Source of the DNA: Symsagittifera roscoffensis
Taxonomy: Eukaryota; Xenacoelomorpha; Acoela; Convolutidae
Assembly (NCBI RefSeq): GCF_963678635.1
Contig: NC_087066.1
Location: 67,963,477-68,027,476, forward strand
Direction: 5' to 3'
Length of the DNA: 64,000 bases
Of the stretch, positions 1-12,369 are shown piece after piece. The stretch's first letter is position 1. Each line of letters starts with the position of its first letter. Both the position numbers and the translations under genes were made by a program. The notes beneath the pieces are model-generated. The model was not told the origin of the DNA. It saw nothing but the letters and a program-made list of their open reading frames with translations, and did no database searches.

Positions 1-22
1 GAGGACATACCAACCAGTTGAG

Positions 23-229
23 ATGCCTCTGCCAACCAAGCCTAGGCCTGGTCTGAGAAAGATGCATCAGGAGATGAACAGCGAGGCTGCCTCGTCTAGT
101 TCACAATTGAGAGCAGCTGTGCCACCAAAAAGGGCGAGAGTAGAAGAAGAGGTTCAGACGAACGAAACCATGCAAGATCTTAACGGAGGACGCGATGACC
201 AAAGACGCGATGACCAAAGAGGGAGTTAG
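23..229 (+). pseudogene. ORF1 remnant (coiled-coil ORF)
   Basis: Sixty-eight codons starting MPLP align with the central part of the minus-strand ORF1 (27,701-26,730), which has its own MPLP, a PPKR basic stretch and the following ETIETL/NETMQDL segment. The coiled-coil C-terminal half present in the minus copy is missing here: the frame stops after a tandem 15-base duplication (about 192-222). ORF A then opens in the +1 frame, the same frame relation as in the minus copy. The 5' part is cut by the window edge. It is probably not functional. Confidence 0.6.
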
Positions 230-1202
230 CGATACAACGTTATCAACAAGGAGCTCTAGGATCCCAGACAGAAAGATACGAGAGATGCCGGCGAAGAAAG
301 TGTCCCGAGTGATTGATGTGCAAAAGAACAACCAGTTGAAGTATAGCCTCACAGGAGTTCCGGATATTGATCCGAGAGCCTGCTTCAATCGATCGACTTT
401 GAGCCCAGCATTAAACACGCAGCAACCGCCACTTGGGACATCACATCTGATACTGGGTGACAGCTTGGTCAGAGTACTCCAAAATTTGAGGACCTCCTGG
501 ATCACGGCGGTGATGGCTTTTGGAGGTGCTTTTGGAGGTGCCATGAGGATGTTGAACGGAGCGAGATTGTATGTCAACGGACTGTACTCGATAACAGGCG
601 TGGACTGGTTAATAGCTGCTGTCATAAAGTTCAGCTCTACAACTACCTTGAGGTTTGCCGATTTAGAGGGACTGCCCTCGAACAATACAATGAGTCCAGT
701 GAATGCAAGACCATTACAAGACATGAAACTGAATCATGATGAAGGAAATCGAGGAGAAAGGCACGGAAGATTCCTGACGACGAGGGCACCATTTGGACAA
801 CATGTAAAGATGTTCAGGCAGTTGAAAGCACCCCCAGGACACGTAAAAGAGAGAGCGTACCCGAAACAAGTGAATCAAGAAGGTGATGTTCAGAGATACG
901 GTGGATTGAAAGCGATTAAGAAGGACGAAACCATCTTTGCGGCGTATGACAAATCAGAAATGAGGAAGGCAAAGATTATGATAGTCTCGAACTCCTCCAA
1001 GTTTTTGTATTGGCCTGATTTTATAATGTTGGCAGCGGTCGACCTGGACCTAATGCAATCCGTTTTGATGGCAATCGGAGTACAAAGGCAGTCAGAGATG
1101 AACCCAATTACAATTGTGTTCGCTGGCATCAATGACCATCTACACAGCAGAGGTTTTCTGAGCAGACTCAGAGAGCCTACGACAGCCGAAGCCGCTGTAT
1201 AG
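195..1202 (+). pseudogene. ORF A, N-terminal part with SGNH core deleted
   Basis: The 335-codon frame begins with the basic segment that precedes the SGNH domain in the minus copy and contains block I as LILGDSLVRVL, with a canonical GDS. At about base 535-545 the sequence jumps from the block II glycine region (AFGGA) to a segment matching residues about 490-500 of the minus copy (ITGVDWL). Roughly 300 codons are therefore missing, including the GxND and DxxH blocks. The rest matches the domain after the SGNH region, including the second G-x-N-D-like motif (FAGINDHLHSRG). The deletion must abolish any hydrolase activity of this copy. Confidence 0.7.
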
Positions 1203-1229
1203 CCAGCTATAAAAGATATCCTCGAGTCA

Positions 1230-2553
1230 ATGGGTGAAGTGGAAGATACCCTGAAAGAGGGTGCCTTCACTAAAATAACACCGAGAGCCGTGTTTGCACT
1301 GTCTCAGGGATATGCACATCTCCCGGATGGACTGAAGTTCGTGTATGCGATTGTGGCTTTGCTCTCGGAAGGGAAATATGAAGTGATCATATCTGCCCCA
1401 AATTGCGAGATAGAGATGGAGAATCTGATGCTACTCAGGGCTGAATTAACTGCGCTGTGGTCGGACATCTCAAATGTGATGAGAGGATTCAAGGACCAGT
1501 CACTACACATGCTAGTGTTGGACGAAGTACTGGGGTTGGAACTGTCCAACTTCAGTCGACAACTCAAATTTAAGCTAGGAATTGACGATGACCATCGAGT
1601 AGTCGTAGCGATGTCAAACGAACTGTGGTTCCGAGGAATGGAAGCAAAAGAAGGAAGAGAGAGAAGAGAGAACTCCAAGGAGACCAGAGCTCATCTGGAG
1701 GCGATGGTTCTGAGAACAAAACCAGAGGCTAACCAACACGAAAACTTACCCAACACTTTCTCGATATTTGATAAAAAAATTCCTCCAAGCAGTAGTGGAA
1801 GTCTCGATCGTTGAACTGCTAGCCTTGTTCGAGACGTTTGGAGCGGCTGTACTGCTCAACGAAGGAGTTCATAACTTGCGATTAGATGGACTTCTAACGT
1901 TGATGGCGATAACGCATGGAAACTTGGGAGGACTGATGAATTTGACGCGCTACCCAGAGCAGATGAGAGAGAATGTGAGGAAGTTCGACGTGAAGCGAGC
2001 TACGGATTCCTGGAACAAGATAAAAGATTTGAGACAAACTCTTTTCCAGTACCTCCTGCAGCAGAATCGCTTTGGAACAGGAGAGGATGAAACAATCCAG
2101 AGGGAGGAAGACGTGCGACGACATGTTGGGGGCATGCCCCTGCTAGCTGATCTGAGCTTAGCTATGAGGACCGATCCCTTAGCATTGATCAGAGGAGCCA
2201 CGGAGTTTGTGAAAGTCATATATGGACCAGCAGTCACGTTTGCGTTTCCTGAGGTGGAGGCATACAGGAGGTCGGTGCTGCACCCGAACCTCATATCAGC
2301 AGTGGACGGAAGTGCGCTGAATTGGTGTGAGCAGCACGTATTGCGAGAGCTCATGAGCCAATATCTGTTGTTTGCAAAGATATCAGAGCCAGAGATGACA
2401 GTCGTCAACTTCGTCGATCACTTCCGCGATCGCATGGGAGAAGTGGACAGAGGGCACATTGAAGTATTCCTAAATCTCAGGAATCTAAGGCCCTATGACA
2501 AGACAAATGGCGAGATCACAAGAATTTCTCGACTCGACGAAAGGTTGAGGTGA
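1230..2553 (+). pseudogene. ORF A, middle part, broken in two frames
   Basis: Two overlapping frames (1,230-1,814 and 1,768-2,553) match consecutive parts of the minus-strand ORF A: the hydrophobic LSQGYAHLPDGLKFVYAI segment, the VLDEVLGLELSNF motif, and the LRLDGLLTLMAITHG and FAFPEVEAYRRSVL segments. Relative to the minus copy about 100 codons are missing near the frame change at 1,770. Function is unknown in either copy. The strongest conservation is in VLDEVLGLELSNF and in FAFP followed by SVL(H/Y).NL.S.VD.SALNW, so these are the parts likely under constraint in this family. Confidence 0.65.
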
Positions 2554-3799
2554 TTATAAAAAGCTGCCAGAGGAAATTCCTGTATTCCCTCTGATAAGAA
2601 AGATGTTGTTCGGAGCAGTCTCCGCAGTGCAAACTCCTAGGTTGAGAGCCTTTGAGACCAATGAAAAGAGGATGGCGAAACTCTCGGAAACGATGGATTC
2701 GTGTTTTGTGGGCAGAAATGCCATAGTGTTATAGCATACGCAGTTTGCTTACACGGATCAAGCAACGAGAAGGCGAATAAGCAACGCAGCGATTCCGAAG
2801 CCTGGGAGATTTGACGAGGAATGGGCGAAACTGGATCTAGCGCCTATGAGGATGAGAGGCAGAGCCGAGTTACCAGAGGCCTCCCTGATCTTGACGATTG
2901 TGAAACCTGTTTTAACGGTGGGAGGAACGCTTCAGACGAGAAACTTGCTAGCATCCTTCGGCTATGAGGAGGTCAAAATAGTTTATGGAGAGGAGGAAGA
3001 TCAGTCAGCTGGCAGGCTAATCATACCGAAATTCCCAGAAGGGGCCAGAGGTGAAGAGCAAGGACCCTCAAATTCGAGAGAGAAATCAGAAAAAGATGAT
3101 GGCCAGGGAGGAAGCCGTCGGTCGGTTGAATCTATGCAACAGGATCCCGATCAGGCCGAGAAAGAAGACAATAAGGCATCGACAGGAGGAGTATCCAGCC
3201 TAGAATTCAATTTCCTCAGATGTTTTGAAAGCGGCGCGGATGCGTTGGAGACGACTGAGCCAGCAGACGAGGGTACTTCCACACTGGAACCCTCATCGGC
3301 CTTTATGGAAACGAACCGAAATTTACCGGAGAGCGGCTCTGGGAGCAATTCTTAAAATACGCAACAGAAACTCTTGATGGAATCACCAAGTAGAAGGAGA
3401 ATAGAAGGCGCTGCCAGAGTACCTTTCTTGGGAACGTTGCCCGAAGAAGAGTGGGAGGTGCATCATAGAGACCATGAAAGTAGGACGGGATGCAGAATGG
3501 ACAGAGTGGCCTTCATGGAAGAGGTTTGGACAGTAGTTCAGAGCTATGGAACCCAGTCTGTTTTGAGATTAGATCTCAACATACCACTAATGCGAGAGGT
3601 CCTTGACAAACTCGACGAGTGGGAAGGGAGATTGAGTGAGTTATTGCTCGACTCAGCCTCTGACGAAAGTGAGGCAAACTCTCCTATCAAGATGACGCCG
3701 CAAGAAGGCAAAGGAGAAGTGGTATATCTGTCAAGAACCCGGAAGGGAACCATGCAATCAAAATTGGTGATTGACAAGATTAATGAAATGAAGATGTAA
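2554..3799 (+). pseudogene. ORF A, acidic linker and C-terminal part
   Basis: After a frame break at 2,553, coding-like sequence resumes. Frame 2,846-3,355 is an acidic, Ser/Glu-rich linker. Frame 3,374-3,799 matches the C-terminal domain of the minus ORF A (ESPSRRR, FLGTLPEEEWE, YGTQSVLRLDLN, PLMREVLDKL). The linker position and acidity are conserved in the minus copy (residues about 1,400-1,540) although its sequence is not. The last domain is the part duplicated at 6,397. Confidence 0.6.
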
Positions 3800-4936
3800 T
3801 TGGGCAGCAAGGTGACCTTGAGGAAGTCGGGAAAAACGAAGGTGGATTCTGAAATCTCGATGAAAGCTGTCAACTCTGCGAAGAGAAAACGCGTCGAGGA
3901 AGCTATGGATTTGGTACAGGGTGATGATCGATTACCTGGCACAGACAAGATATTGACTGATGTAGCGATGAAGCCACCCATTCTCATGGCAGGAATAAAG
4001 TCAACCGGTTAAAAAACCAAGAAGAGTGACCGCACTCTGACTGGAGCAACATTAGAAATGGAAATAGTCAGCCAATGTGGAGAGATTACTATGAAAGACT
4101 TTAAACCGTCTCCCATGAACCACGGAAAAGGAAGTGTTGTAGGACAGCTAGTCCCAGTGGAATATAACAGACTGACAGTGTCGGAAACTGTATCGATAGA
4201 TGAACCTGCCAGTGGATACATGGAGATGTTGGAGTACAGAAATTCGGCCAGAGGACACCTAATGGCTCTGGAAGACAAAAGTGCCATGGAGGGTTATTTG
4301 GAAACAATGATGCAAGGCACCACCCTGAAGCAGAAGGCATACAGGACTCTGGTATCGTCTGAGATGCATGCAAAAACGATAGAGCAGTTGGTGAGCCTTC
4401 CATGGAGAGCGGTAGGGTTACGGTACTTCGAAGAAGAAATGAGAACCACGCCGAAGATACACGCTCTGATAGCAGTACCTTATGTGAGAACTGAGTTACC
4501 ACTGAGGTTAGCATGGTGCATGATCGGACTGACTCGTGGGGAATATGATTCAGAAGAAAGGAAAAGATCAAAGGAAGAAAAGGTATTCTTAATGACGAGC
4601 ATGAGAGATCTGATAACCCAAGAGGAAGCAGCAATAGCGTGCGCGAAGCGAAGAGACGCTCTCTGTTTCATTCGGCTCATGATAGAACAAATTTCAAGGC
4701 CAGCATTGAGCACTAGTGTCAAGATGTTAAGAGAAGGCGATGAACGAGGAGCGAAAGCCTTGCTCTTGCTAGCACTGCTGGATATGCATCAAAGCAAACC
4801 AATGCGAGTGAACATGAAAGAACCCATGGAACTAGAACCCATGAAGAAAATAGACGAAATAAGAAGATTCTCAAACAAAGAGCTGAGGCTCGCTAAGGAA
4901 TCTATGGGAGCACTGCCGAAATCCAGTGAATACTGA
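3800..4936 (+). CDS. Linker and ORF B/C, first tandem copy
   Basis: A 70-codon basic linker (3,800-4,012) ends in TAA and is followed in frame by a 292-codon ORF from ATG 4,058. It matches the minus-strand ORFs B and C read through (MEI.SQCG near the start, GYMEMLEYRNSARGHLMA, RLAW(C)(M/L)(M/I)G, RRDALCF, RRFSNKELRL). In the minus copy a TGA separates B from C; here the frame is continuous, which suggests one ancestral protein. The stop between the linker and B is present at the same place in both copies. No known domain is recognised. It is rich in helix-forming and charged residues. Confidence 0.55.
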
Positions 4937-5020
4937 GGACCAATCAGAAAGAAGTCCTACAGTTACGTGTCCGGAATCAAGTAGGACATACGCGATTCCT
5001 TCTTTGATTACGAGCAAGCA

Positions 5021-6781
5021 GTGTTGCTCAGATTCTGGACGTCGAGAATTGCAACGATAAGAAGCGCTGCTAATCAGCAGACCAGGCTGGAACTAGTCTT
5101 AGAGGAAAAGGTTGCCGCACCTTCAGTGTCAAAATCTGACAAACGAGTAGAATTTGGATTGGGATTCTCAGACGAACTGCTGAGAACGAGCTTGATGGTG
5201 TTGTGGGAACTAATGAAACCATCATGCTGTCCTAGTCACAACGCTGATTCGATATTACGGGCGACACAAGACGTACAGAGGGAACTGAACTCAAACTGTA
5301 ACCTGCGTGATCTTAACATCATCTATAACGTGATGACAACAGCCTCTAAGAGCAACGGAAAAGACCAAGTAGAGTTGCCTGTCTGGGGACCAGAGGACTG
5401 GGTCAAACATGGAAGCTGTCTGGCAGAAGTCTGTGGACTGGAAGGTCACGTCTGTGGAGGTCTGGATTGCGTGAAGACCTTGGAGAAACAACACAAGCAG
5501 TTGACGATTTTGTTTGGGAACATTGTGATGAAGGCGAAAACAGAAACGGAACAAATTGCAGATTGCCATGGAGCAACCGAGGTGATTCTAGTGACTGCAC
5601 TAGGGTTCTACAGCATTTTTGGTTTTTTAGAGTCACTATTGAATCTAGAACAGAAGCATGAGATGGTCACGGCCATCAGTGTAAAAGTGTTCCCAGGAGT
5701 TTTGCAGACTGAGCAAAAACACATAGGAAGGTGGAGGGAAGCGATCGAGGTGGAAATGAACATCCGACACAGTGAGACATATCGCAGACCGTCGGAAGCG
5801 CGATATTTGGTGGGATCGACATTAGCTCCAATGTGCAAGAGCAGATACCCGGTGCATTTTGTGGCTTTGGTTGTGAAAAATACGAGAACAATCGTGGATC
5901 AAGCCTTCTCGGTGCCAAAATGCGTGAGACTAGCGAGAATGTCAGAAGAGTCTTATGAGGTACTGTGCAAAATGTTCTCAGCAGTTCCGGAGAGAACTAA
6001 AGAGGAGTTAGAATCGATACTGGGAAGGAAGTTCATGGGATACGCCAGTGGGAACTTCAGTGACTTTAAAAGACAGAAGCAGAAAGGATCAACAGTCACG
6101 GAATACAATGCAGTAGATGAGATTGATGAAGTCCACCGAGTGATGATGGAAGTGAAACCACTACTGGAAGCTTCGGGAAAATGTAATTGGAGGAGCATCA
6201 TGTCAACACATGATGAGGTTCCCTGCCATTGCTTGCTGCAAACATGGTGGTACCCCGGGCGTAGTAATCTGGTGTTGATCTGGGTCTGTGGAGAACTGCT
6301 CTCCGTGGGTTTACCAGACTCATCACGGCCCATAACGATAGTGATAGTGGGAGTTATGATGGCGATACTATGGCTGGAAGCTCATGTGAAAGAGAACAGA
6401 GTACCTTTCTTGGGAACGTTGCCCGAAGAAGAGTGGGAGGTGCATCATAGAGACCATGAAAGTAGGACGGGATGCAGAATGGACAGAGTGGCCTTCATGG
6501 AAGAGGTTTGGACAGTAGTTCAGAGCTATGGAACCCAGTCTGTTTTGAGATTAGATCTCAACATACCACTAATGCGAGAGGTCCTTGACAAACTCGACGA
6601 GTGGGAAGGGAGATTGAGTGAGTTATTGCTCGACTCAGCCTCTGACGAAAGTGAGGCAAACTCTCCTATCAAGATGACGCCGCAAGAAGGCAAAGGAGAA
6701 GTGGTATATCTGTCAAGAACCCGGAAGGGAACCATGCAATCAAAATTGGTGATTGACAAGATTAATGAAATGAAGATGTAA
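5021..6781 (+). pseudogene. ORF D fused to ORF A C-terminal domain by the duplication
   Basis: The first about 456 codons match minus-strand ORF D (GHVCGGLDC, ADCHGATEVILVTALGF, FPGVLQTEQK, SVPKCVRLARMSE, HDEVPCHCLLQT, MMAI.WLEAHV). At base 6,397 the tandem-duplication junction replaces the last about 20 residues by the ORF A C-terminal domain (VPFLGTLPEEEWE), giving a chimeric open frame of 586 codons. There is no ATG at the frame start; the first internal ATG lies at LMVLWELMK. The fusion is a by-product of unequal duplication, although it is in frame and open. Function of D is unknown. Its many conserved Cys and His suggest a metal-binding or disulfide-bonded fold. Confidence 0.6.
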
Positions 6782-7918
6782 TTGGGCAGCAAGGTGACCT
6801 TGAAGAAGTCGGGAAAAACGAAGGTGGATTCTGAAATCTCGATGAAAGCTGTCAACTCTGCGAAGAGAAAACGCGTCGAGGAAGCTATGGATTTGGTACA
6901 GGGTGATGATCGATTACCTGGCACAGAAAAGATATTGACTGATGTAGCGATGAAGCCACCCATTCTCATGGCAGGAATAAAGTCAACCGGTTAAAAAACC
7001 AAGAAGAGTGACCGCACTCTGACTGGAGCAACATTAGAAATGGAAATAGTCAGCCAATGTGGAGAGATTACTATGAAAGACTTTAAACCGTCTCCCATGA
7101 ACCACGGAAAAGGAAGTGTTGTAGGACAGCTAGTCCCAGTGGAATATAACAGACTGACAGTGTCGGAAACTGTATCGATAGATGAACCTGCCAGTGGATA
7201 CATGGAGATGTTGGAGTACAGAAATTCGGCCAGAGGACACCTAATGGCTCTGGAAGACAAAAGTGCCATGGAGGGTTATTTGGAAACAATGATGCAAGGC
7301 ACCACCCTGAAGCAGAAGGCATACAGGACTCTGGTATCGTCTGAGATGCATGCAAAAACGATAGAGCAGTTGGTGAGCCTTCCATGGAGAGCGGTAGGGT
7401 TACGGTACTTCGAAGAAGAAATGAGAACCACGCCGAAGATACACGCTCTGATAGCAGTACCTTATGTGAGAACTGAGTTACCACTGAGGTTAGCATGGTG
7501 CATGATCGGACTGACTCGTGGGGAATATGATTCAGAAGAAAGGAAAAGATCAAAGGAAGAAAAGGTATTCTTAATGACGAGCATGAGAGATCTGATAACC
7601 CAAGAGGAAGCAGCAATAGCGTGCGCGAAGCGAAGAGACGCTCTCTGTTTCATTCGGCTCATGATAGAACAAATTTCAAGGCCAGCATTGAGCACTAGTG
7701 TCAAGATGTTAAGAGAAGGCGATGAACGAGGAGCGAAAGCCTTGCTCTTGCTAGCACTGCTGGATATGCATCAAAGCAAACCAATGCGAGTGAACATGAA
7801 AGAACCCATGGAACTAGAACCCATGAAGAAAATAGACGAAATAAGAAGATTCTCAAACAAAGAGCTGAGGCTCGCTAAGGAATCTATGGGAGCACTGCCG
7901 AAATCCAGTGAATACTGA
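6782..7918 (+). CDS. Linker and ORF B/C, second tandem copy
   Basis: This is a near-identical repeat of 3,800-4,936. The linker differs at two residues (R to K, D to E). The 292-codon B/C protein is identical. The absence of any protein change in B/C, against several in D, fits a young duplication more than purifying selection. An assembly artefact from collapsed or repeated reads is also possible. Confidence 0.55.
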
Positions 7919-8002
7919 GGACCAATCAGAAAGAAGTCCTACAGTTACGTGTCCGGAATCAAGTAGGACATACGCGATTCCTTCTTTGATTACGAGCAAG
8001 CA

Positions 8003-9462
8003 GTGTTGCTCAGATTCTGGACGTCGAGAATTGCAACGATAAGAAGCGCTGCTAATCAGCAGACCAGGCTGGAACTAGTCTTAGAGGAAAAGGTTGCCGC
8101 ACCTTCAGTGTCAAAATCTGACAAACGAGTAGAATTTGGATTGGGATTCTCAGACGAACTGCTGAGAACGAGCTTGATGGTGTTGTGGGAACTAATGAAA
8201 CCATCATGCTTTCCTAGTCACAACGCTGATTCGATATTACGGGCGACACAAGACGTACAGAGGGAACTGAACTCAAACTGTAACCTGCGTGATCTTATTA
8301 TCATCTATAACGTGATGACAACAGCCTCTAAGAGCAACGGAAAAGACCAAGTAGAGTTGCCTGTCTGGGGACCAGAGGACTGGGTCAAACATGGAAGCTG
8401 TCTGGCAGAAGTCTGTGGACTGGAAGGTCACGTCTGTGGAGGTCTGGATTGCGTGAAGACCTTGGAGAAACAACACAAGCAGTTGACGATTTTGTTTGGG
8501 AACATTGTGATGAAGGCGAAAACAGAAACGGAACAAATTGCAGATTGCCATGGAGCAACCGAGGTGATTCTAGTGACTGCACTAGGGTTCTACAGCATTT
8601 TTGGTTTTTTAGAGTCACTATTGAATCTAGAACAGACGCATGAGATGGTCACGGCCATCAGTGTAAAAGTGTTCCCAGGAGTTTTGCAGACTGAGCAAAA
8701 ACACATAGGAAGGTGGAGGGAAGCGATCGAGGTGGAAATGAACATCCGACACAGTGAGACATATCGCAGACCGTCGGAAGCGCGATATTTGGTGGGATCG
8801 ACATTAGCTCCAATGGGCAAGAGCAGATACCCGGTGCATTTTGTGGCTTTGGTTGTGAAAAATACGAGAACAATCGTGGATCAAGCCTTCTCGGTGCCAA
8901 AATGCGTGAGACTAGCGAGAATGTCAGAAGAGTCTTATGAGGTACTGTGCAAAATGTTCTCAGCAGTTCCGGAGAGAACTAAAGAGGAGTTAGAATCGAT
9001 ACTGGGAAGGAAGTTCATGGGATACGCCAGTGGGAACTTCAGTGACTTTAAAAGACAGAAGCAGAAAGGATCAACAGTCACGGAATACAATGCAGTAGAT
9101 GAGATTGATGAAGTCCACCGAGTGATGATGGAAGTGAAACCACTACTGGAAGCTTCGGGAAAATGTAATTGGAGGAGCATCATGTCAACACATGATGAGG
9201 TTCCCTGCCATTGCTTGCTGCAAACATGGTGGTACCCCGGGCGTAGTAATCTGGTGTTGATCTAGGTCTGTGGAGAACTGCTCTCCGTGAGTTTACCAGA
9301 CTCATCACGGCCCATAACGATAGTGATAGTGGGAGTTATGATGGCGATACTATGGCTGGAAGCTCATGTGAAAGAGAACAATAGACAGGAGGCGCCAACG
9401 AGAGAACAACTACAGAAATTGGATTGCCTAAAAGATTTAGATCTTTTTGAGACAATGTGCTG
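8003..9462 (+). pseudogene. ORF D, second tandem copy, with a nonsense change
   Basis: The copy of ORF D is open for 420 codons and stops at 9,265, where TGG of the first copy is TAG. The frame continues to the natural family C-terminus (LQKLDCLKDLDLFETMC, stop at about 9,460). This copy therefore keeps the genuine 3' end that the first copy lost at the duplication junction. Other coding differences from copy 1 are C to F, N to I, K to T and C to G. Confidence 0.65.
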
Positions 9463-11082
9463 AGGCTCACTAAGGAATCTATGGGAGCACTGCCAAAATC
9501 CAGTGAATACTGTGTACCAATCAGAAAAAAGTCCCACAGATACGTGTCCGGAATCATAGGGATAGAGTAAGCCCTATCCTTAAGGAGGACATACGCGATT
9601 GCTTCTTTGATATGAGTAAGCAGTGTTGCTCAGATTCTGGACGTCGAAAATTGCAACGATAAGAAGCGCTGCTAATCAGCAGACCAGGCTGGGACTAGTC
9701 TTAGAGGAAAGAATGGCCGCGACTTCAGTGCCAAAATCAGACAAACGAGTCGATTTTGGATTGAGATTCTCAGACGAACTGCTGAGAACGAGCTTGATGG
9801 TGTTGTGGGAACTGATGAAACCATCAAGCTTCCCTAGTCACAACGCTGATTCGATATTACGGGCGACACAAGACGTACAGAGGGAACTGAACTCAAACTG
9901 TAACCTGCGTGATCTTAACATCATCTATAACGTGATGACAACAGCCTCTAAGAGCAACGGAGAAGACCAAGTAGAGTTGCCTGTCTGGGGACCAGAGAAC
10001 TGGGTCAAACCTGGAAGCTGTCTGGCAGAAGTCTGTGGACTGGAGTTTCACGTCTGTGGAGGTCTGGATTGCGTGAAGACCTTGGAGAAACAACAGAAGC
10101 AGTTGACGATTTTGTTTGGGAACATTGTGATGAAGGCGAAAACAGAAACGGAACAAATTGCAGATTGCCATGGAGCAACCGAGGTGATTCTAGTGACTGC
10201 ACTAGGATTCTACAGCATTTTTGGTTCTTTAGAGTCACTATTGAATCTAGAACAGAAGCATGAGATGATCACGGCCATCAGTGTAAAAGTGTTCCCAGGA
10301 GTTTTGCAGACTGAGCAAAAACACATAGGAAGGTGGAGGGAAGCGATCGAGGTGGAAATGAACATCCGACACAGTGAGACATATCGCAGACCGTCGGAAG
10401 CGCGATATTTGGTGGGATCGACATTAGCTCCAATGTGAAAGAGCAGATACCCGGTGCATTTCGTGGCTTTGGTTGTGAAAAATACGAGAACGATCGTGGA
10501 TCAAGCCTTCCCGGTGCCAAAATGCGTGAGACTAGCGAGAATGTCAGAAGAGTCTTATGAGGTACTGTGCAAAGTGTTCTCAGCAGTTCCGGAGAGAACT
10601 AAAGAGGAGTTAGAATCGATACTGGGAAGGAAGTTCATGGGATACGCCAGTGGGAACTTCAGTGACTTTAAAAGACAGAAGCAGAAAGGATCAAGAGTCA
10701 CGGAATACAATGCAGTAGATGAGATTGATGAAATCCACCGAATGATGATGAAAGTGGAACTCTACTGGAAGCTTCGGGAAAGCGTAATTGGAGGAGCATC
10801 ATGTCAACACATGATGAGGTTCCCTGCCATTGCTTGCTGCAAACATGGTGGTACCCCGGGCGTAGTAATCTGGTGTTGATCTGGGTCTGTGGAGAACTGC
10901 TCTCCGTGGGTTTACCAGACTCATCACGGCCCATAACGATAGTGATAGTGGGAGTTATGATGGCGATACGATGGCTGGAAGCTCATGTGAAAGAGAACAA
11001 TATACAGGAGGCGCCAACGAGAGAACAATTACAGAAATTGGATTGTCTAAAAGATTTAAATCTTTTTGAGGCAATGTGCTAA
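9463..11082 (+). pseudogene. ORF D, third, older tandem copy, broken
   Basis: The sequence resembles 7,863-9,460 but is visibly more diverged and has a 24-base insertion near 9,555-9,580. The D frame runs 9,623-10,438, where TGC of the other copies is TGA, resumes at 10,454, and shifts frame near 10,755. The last part is read at 10,801-11,082 and ends LFEAMC, the normal family C-terminus. This third copy probably carries the original 3' part of the element, and the 2,982-bp units arose upstream of it. Confidence 0.65.
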
Positions 11083-11460
11083 ATCTTGATTATTCCGATG
11101 GAAGTGAAAAAGATATGGGCCAGGAGACGTCTGATGCCATGATTTAGAGCCAATTTGACTGCATGGTTGTACGAATATGCTAAGAAGCATATGTCGAAGC
11201 ACAGCAGAGTATACAGTGCGTACCAGTTGGACATTGGAGCAGGAGCTTTCAAGCGAGCTTTTGTAACTCATCGCAATGCAGTGACCACCGCAGTAAAGAG
11301 AACTTCTAGGACGAGTGAATGTAATGGAAGGGAGAAAGAAAAGACGTTGAAGCAAGATTTGGAGAGAAACGTGACGTTGTGCCTCCACAACAGCTTCTGC
11401 CGAAACAGAGAATCTAACGTTGATCCCCTACCTTGTTGTAAACAAAGAGTAGAAAAGTAG
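11083..11460 (+). pseudogene. ORF E remnant
   Basis: The frame matches minus-strand ORF E: AYQLDIGAGAFKRAFVTHRN, NAVTTAVKR, LERNV..CLHNSFCRNRE and PCCK. A TGA stands where the minus copy has Trp (MPWFRA), just before the 101-codon open part at 11,155. The Cys pattern C-x5-C then CC is conserved in both copies, which suggests a small metal-binding or disulfide knot at the C-terminus. It is not a retroviral CCHC knuckle. In both copies E follows D in or near the same frame after a stop. Confidence 0.55.
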
Positions 11461-12369
11461 AAGTGTTGGAGGACTGCTTCCAACAGCGTCAGGATAGCCA
11501 CCGACGTGTTTCAAGACACAGAGACTAAAAGTGCAGAGTCAATGTCGCAGGAGGAGGAGATGGAACATTGACAAATGGCCGAAGAACAAGATGCAAAAAG
11601 AAAGAAATTAGAAGAATTTAGAAGTTTTAGAACTTCTAAACGACAAAAAATGAAGAAACAAAGAAGTGACGAAAGAAAAGAAGTCAAAACTCAAAATTGT
11701 TTTGTATGTGACAAAAATCTCAAATGAGAAACGAAGCAACCAAGTTGTAATTGAAACTGAAAGAAGGCATTTAGCAGAGTTTTGAACACTAAAGAGTTTG
11801 TTGCATTTATAAATTTGCATTTTGATTTTAGTAAATGGCTTTAGAGACACTTATTACTTATTTAGAAAGGCTTGAGTGAAGAGTATATTTAAATATTCCA
11901 GCCACATGATTGTTTTTAATCAACTAGGACGACTGATTACTTTGTGTTGACATGAAAGGCTTGGGTAATCTCTTGAAGAGGGAGATTATTTCATTGTTCT
12001 TTCTAACCACAGAAGACCTTAGTTTTAATATTCAGGACCAATAACAACTAAATTTCCGAAGGGAAGAGCATAGTAGGATAATTTTAGCTTGTGGGTTGGC
12101 AGGACTGTCCTGCGTTCCTACACCTTTTAAAACCTAGGAGAAAAAGTTTTAAATCAGGGCATTGACATTAGAAGTCAGAAAAAATATTTTATCTTAAGTC
12201 ATATCCTCGAAATTGCAGATTAGTGAAAGAAATTGGAAGGCTATAGTAATGATTTACGATGCCATTTATATTCTGCAGTGAGTCGATATAGCGTGGATAA
12301 AAGTGATTTCGTGCATTTTGTAAATTCGGTTCGATGGCACTGTACCATTTTTACGAAAACTACGAGATT
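11461..12369 (+). other. Non-coding 3' flank of the plus element
   Basis: No convincing ORF is present. The stretch at about 11,950-12,045 (TAATCTC, GAAGAGGG, CCACAGA, then CTTAGTTTTAATATT) is recognisably shared with the minus copy at about 18,600-18,540 in reverse orientation. Together with the following repeat it shows that the conserved unit extends far beyond ORF E. The remainder is AT-rich. Confidence 0.5.

Larger units (their letters stand above)
3415..9378 (+). repeat. Two head-to-tail copies of a 2,982-bp segment
   Basis: Bases 3,415-6,396 and 6,397-9,378 are nearly identical. I count about ten substitutions (for example near 3,824/6,806, 3,946/6,928, 5,227/8,209, 5,651/8,633 and 6,285/9,267). 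The unit runs from inside the C-terminal domain of ORF A to just before the end of ORF D. The junction shares only CAGAG. A third, more diverged partial copy follows from about 9,459, joined through a 9-base microhomology (GCTGAGGCT at 9,459 and 7,863). The first two copies are much younger than the divergence between the plus and minus elements. Confidence 0.95.

Noticed and set aside
11460-11580. CC motif at the end of ORF E as a retroviral zinc knuckle.
   Set aside because: Spacing does not match C-x2-C-x4-H-x4-C.
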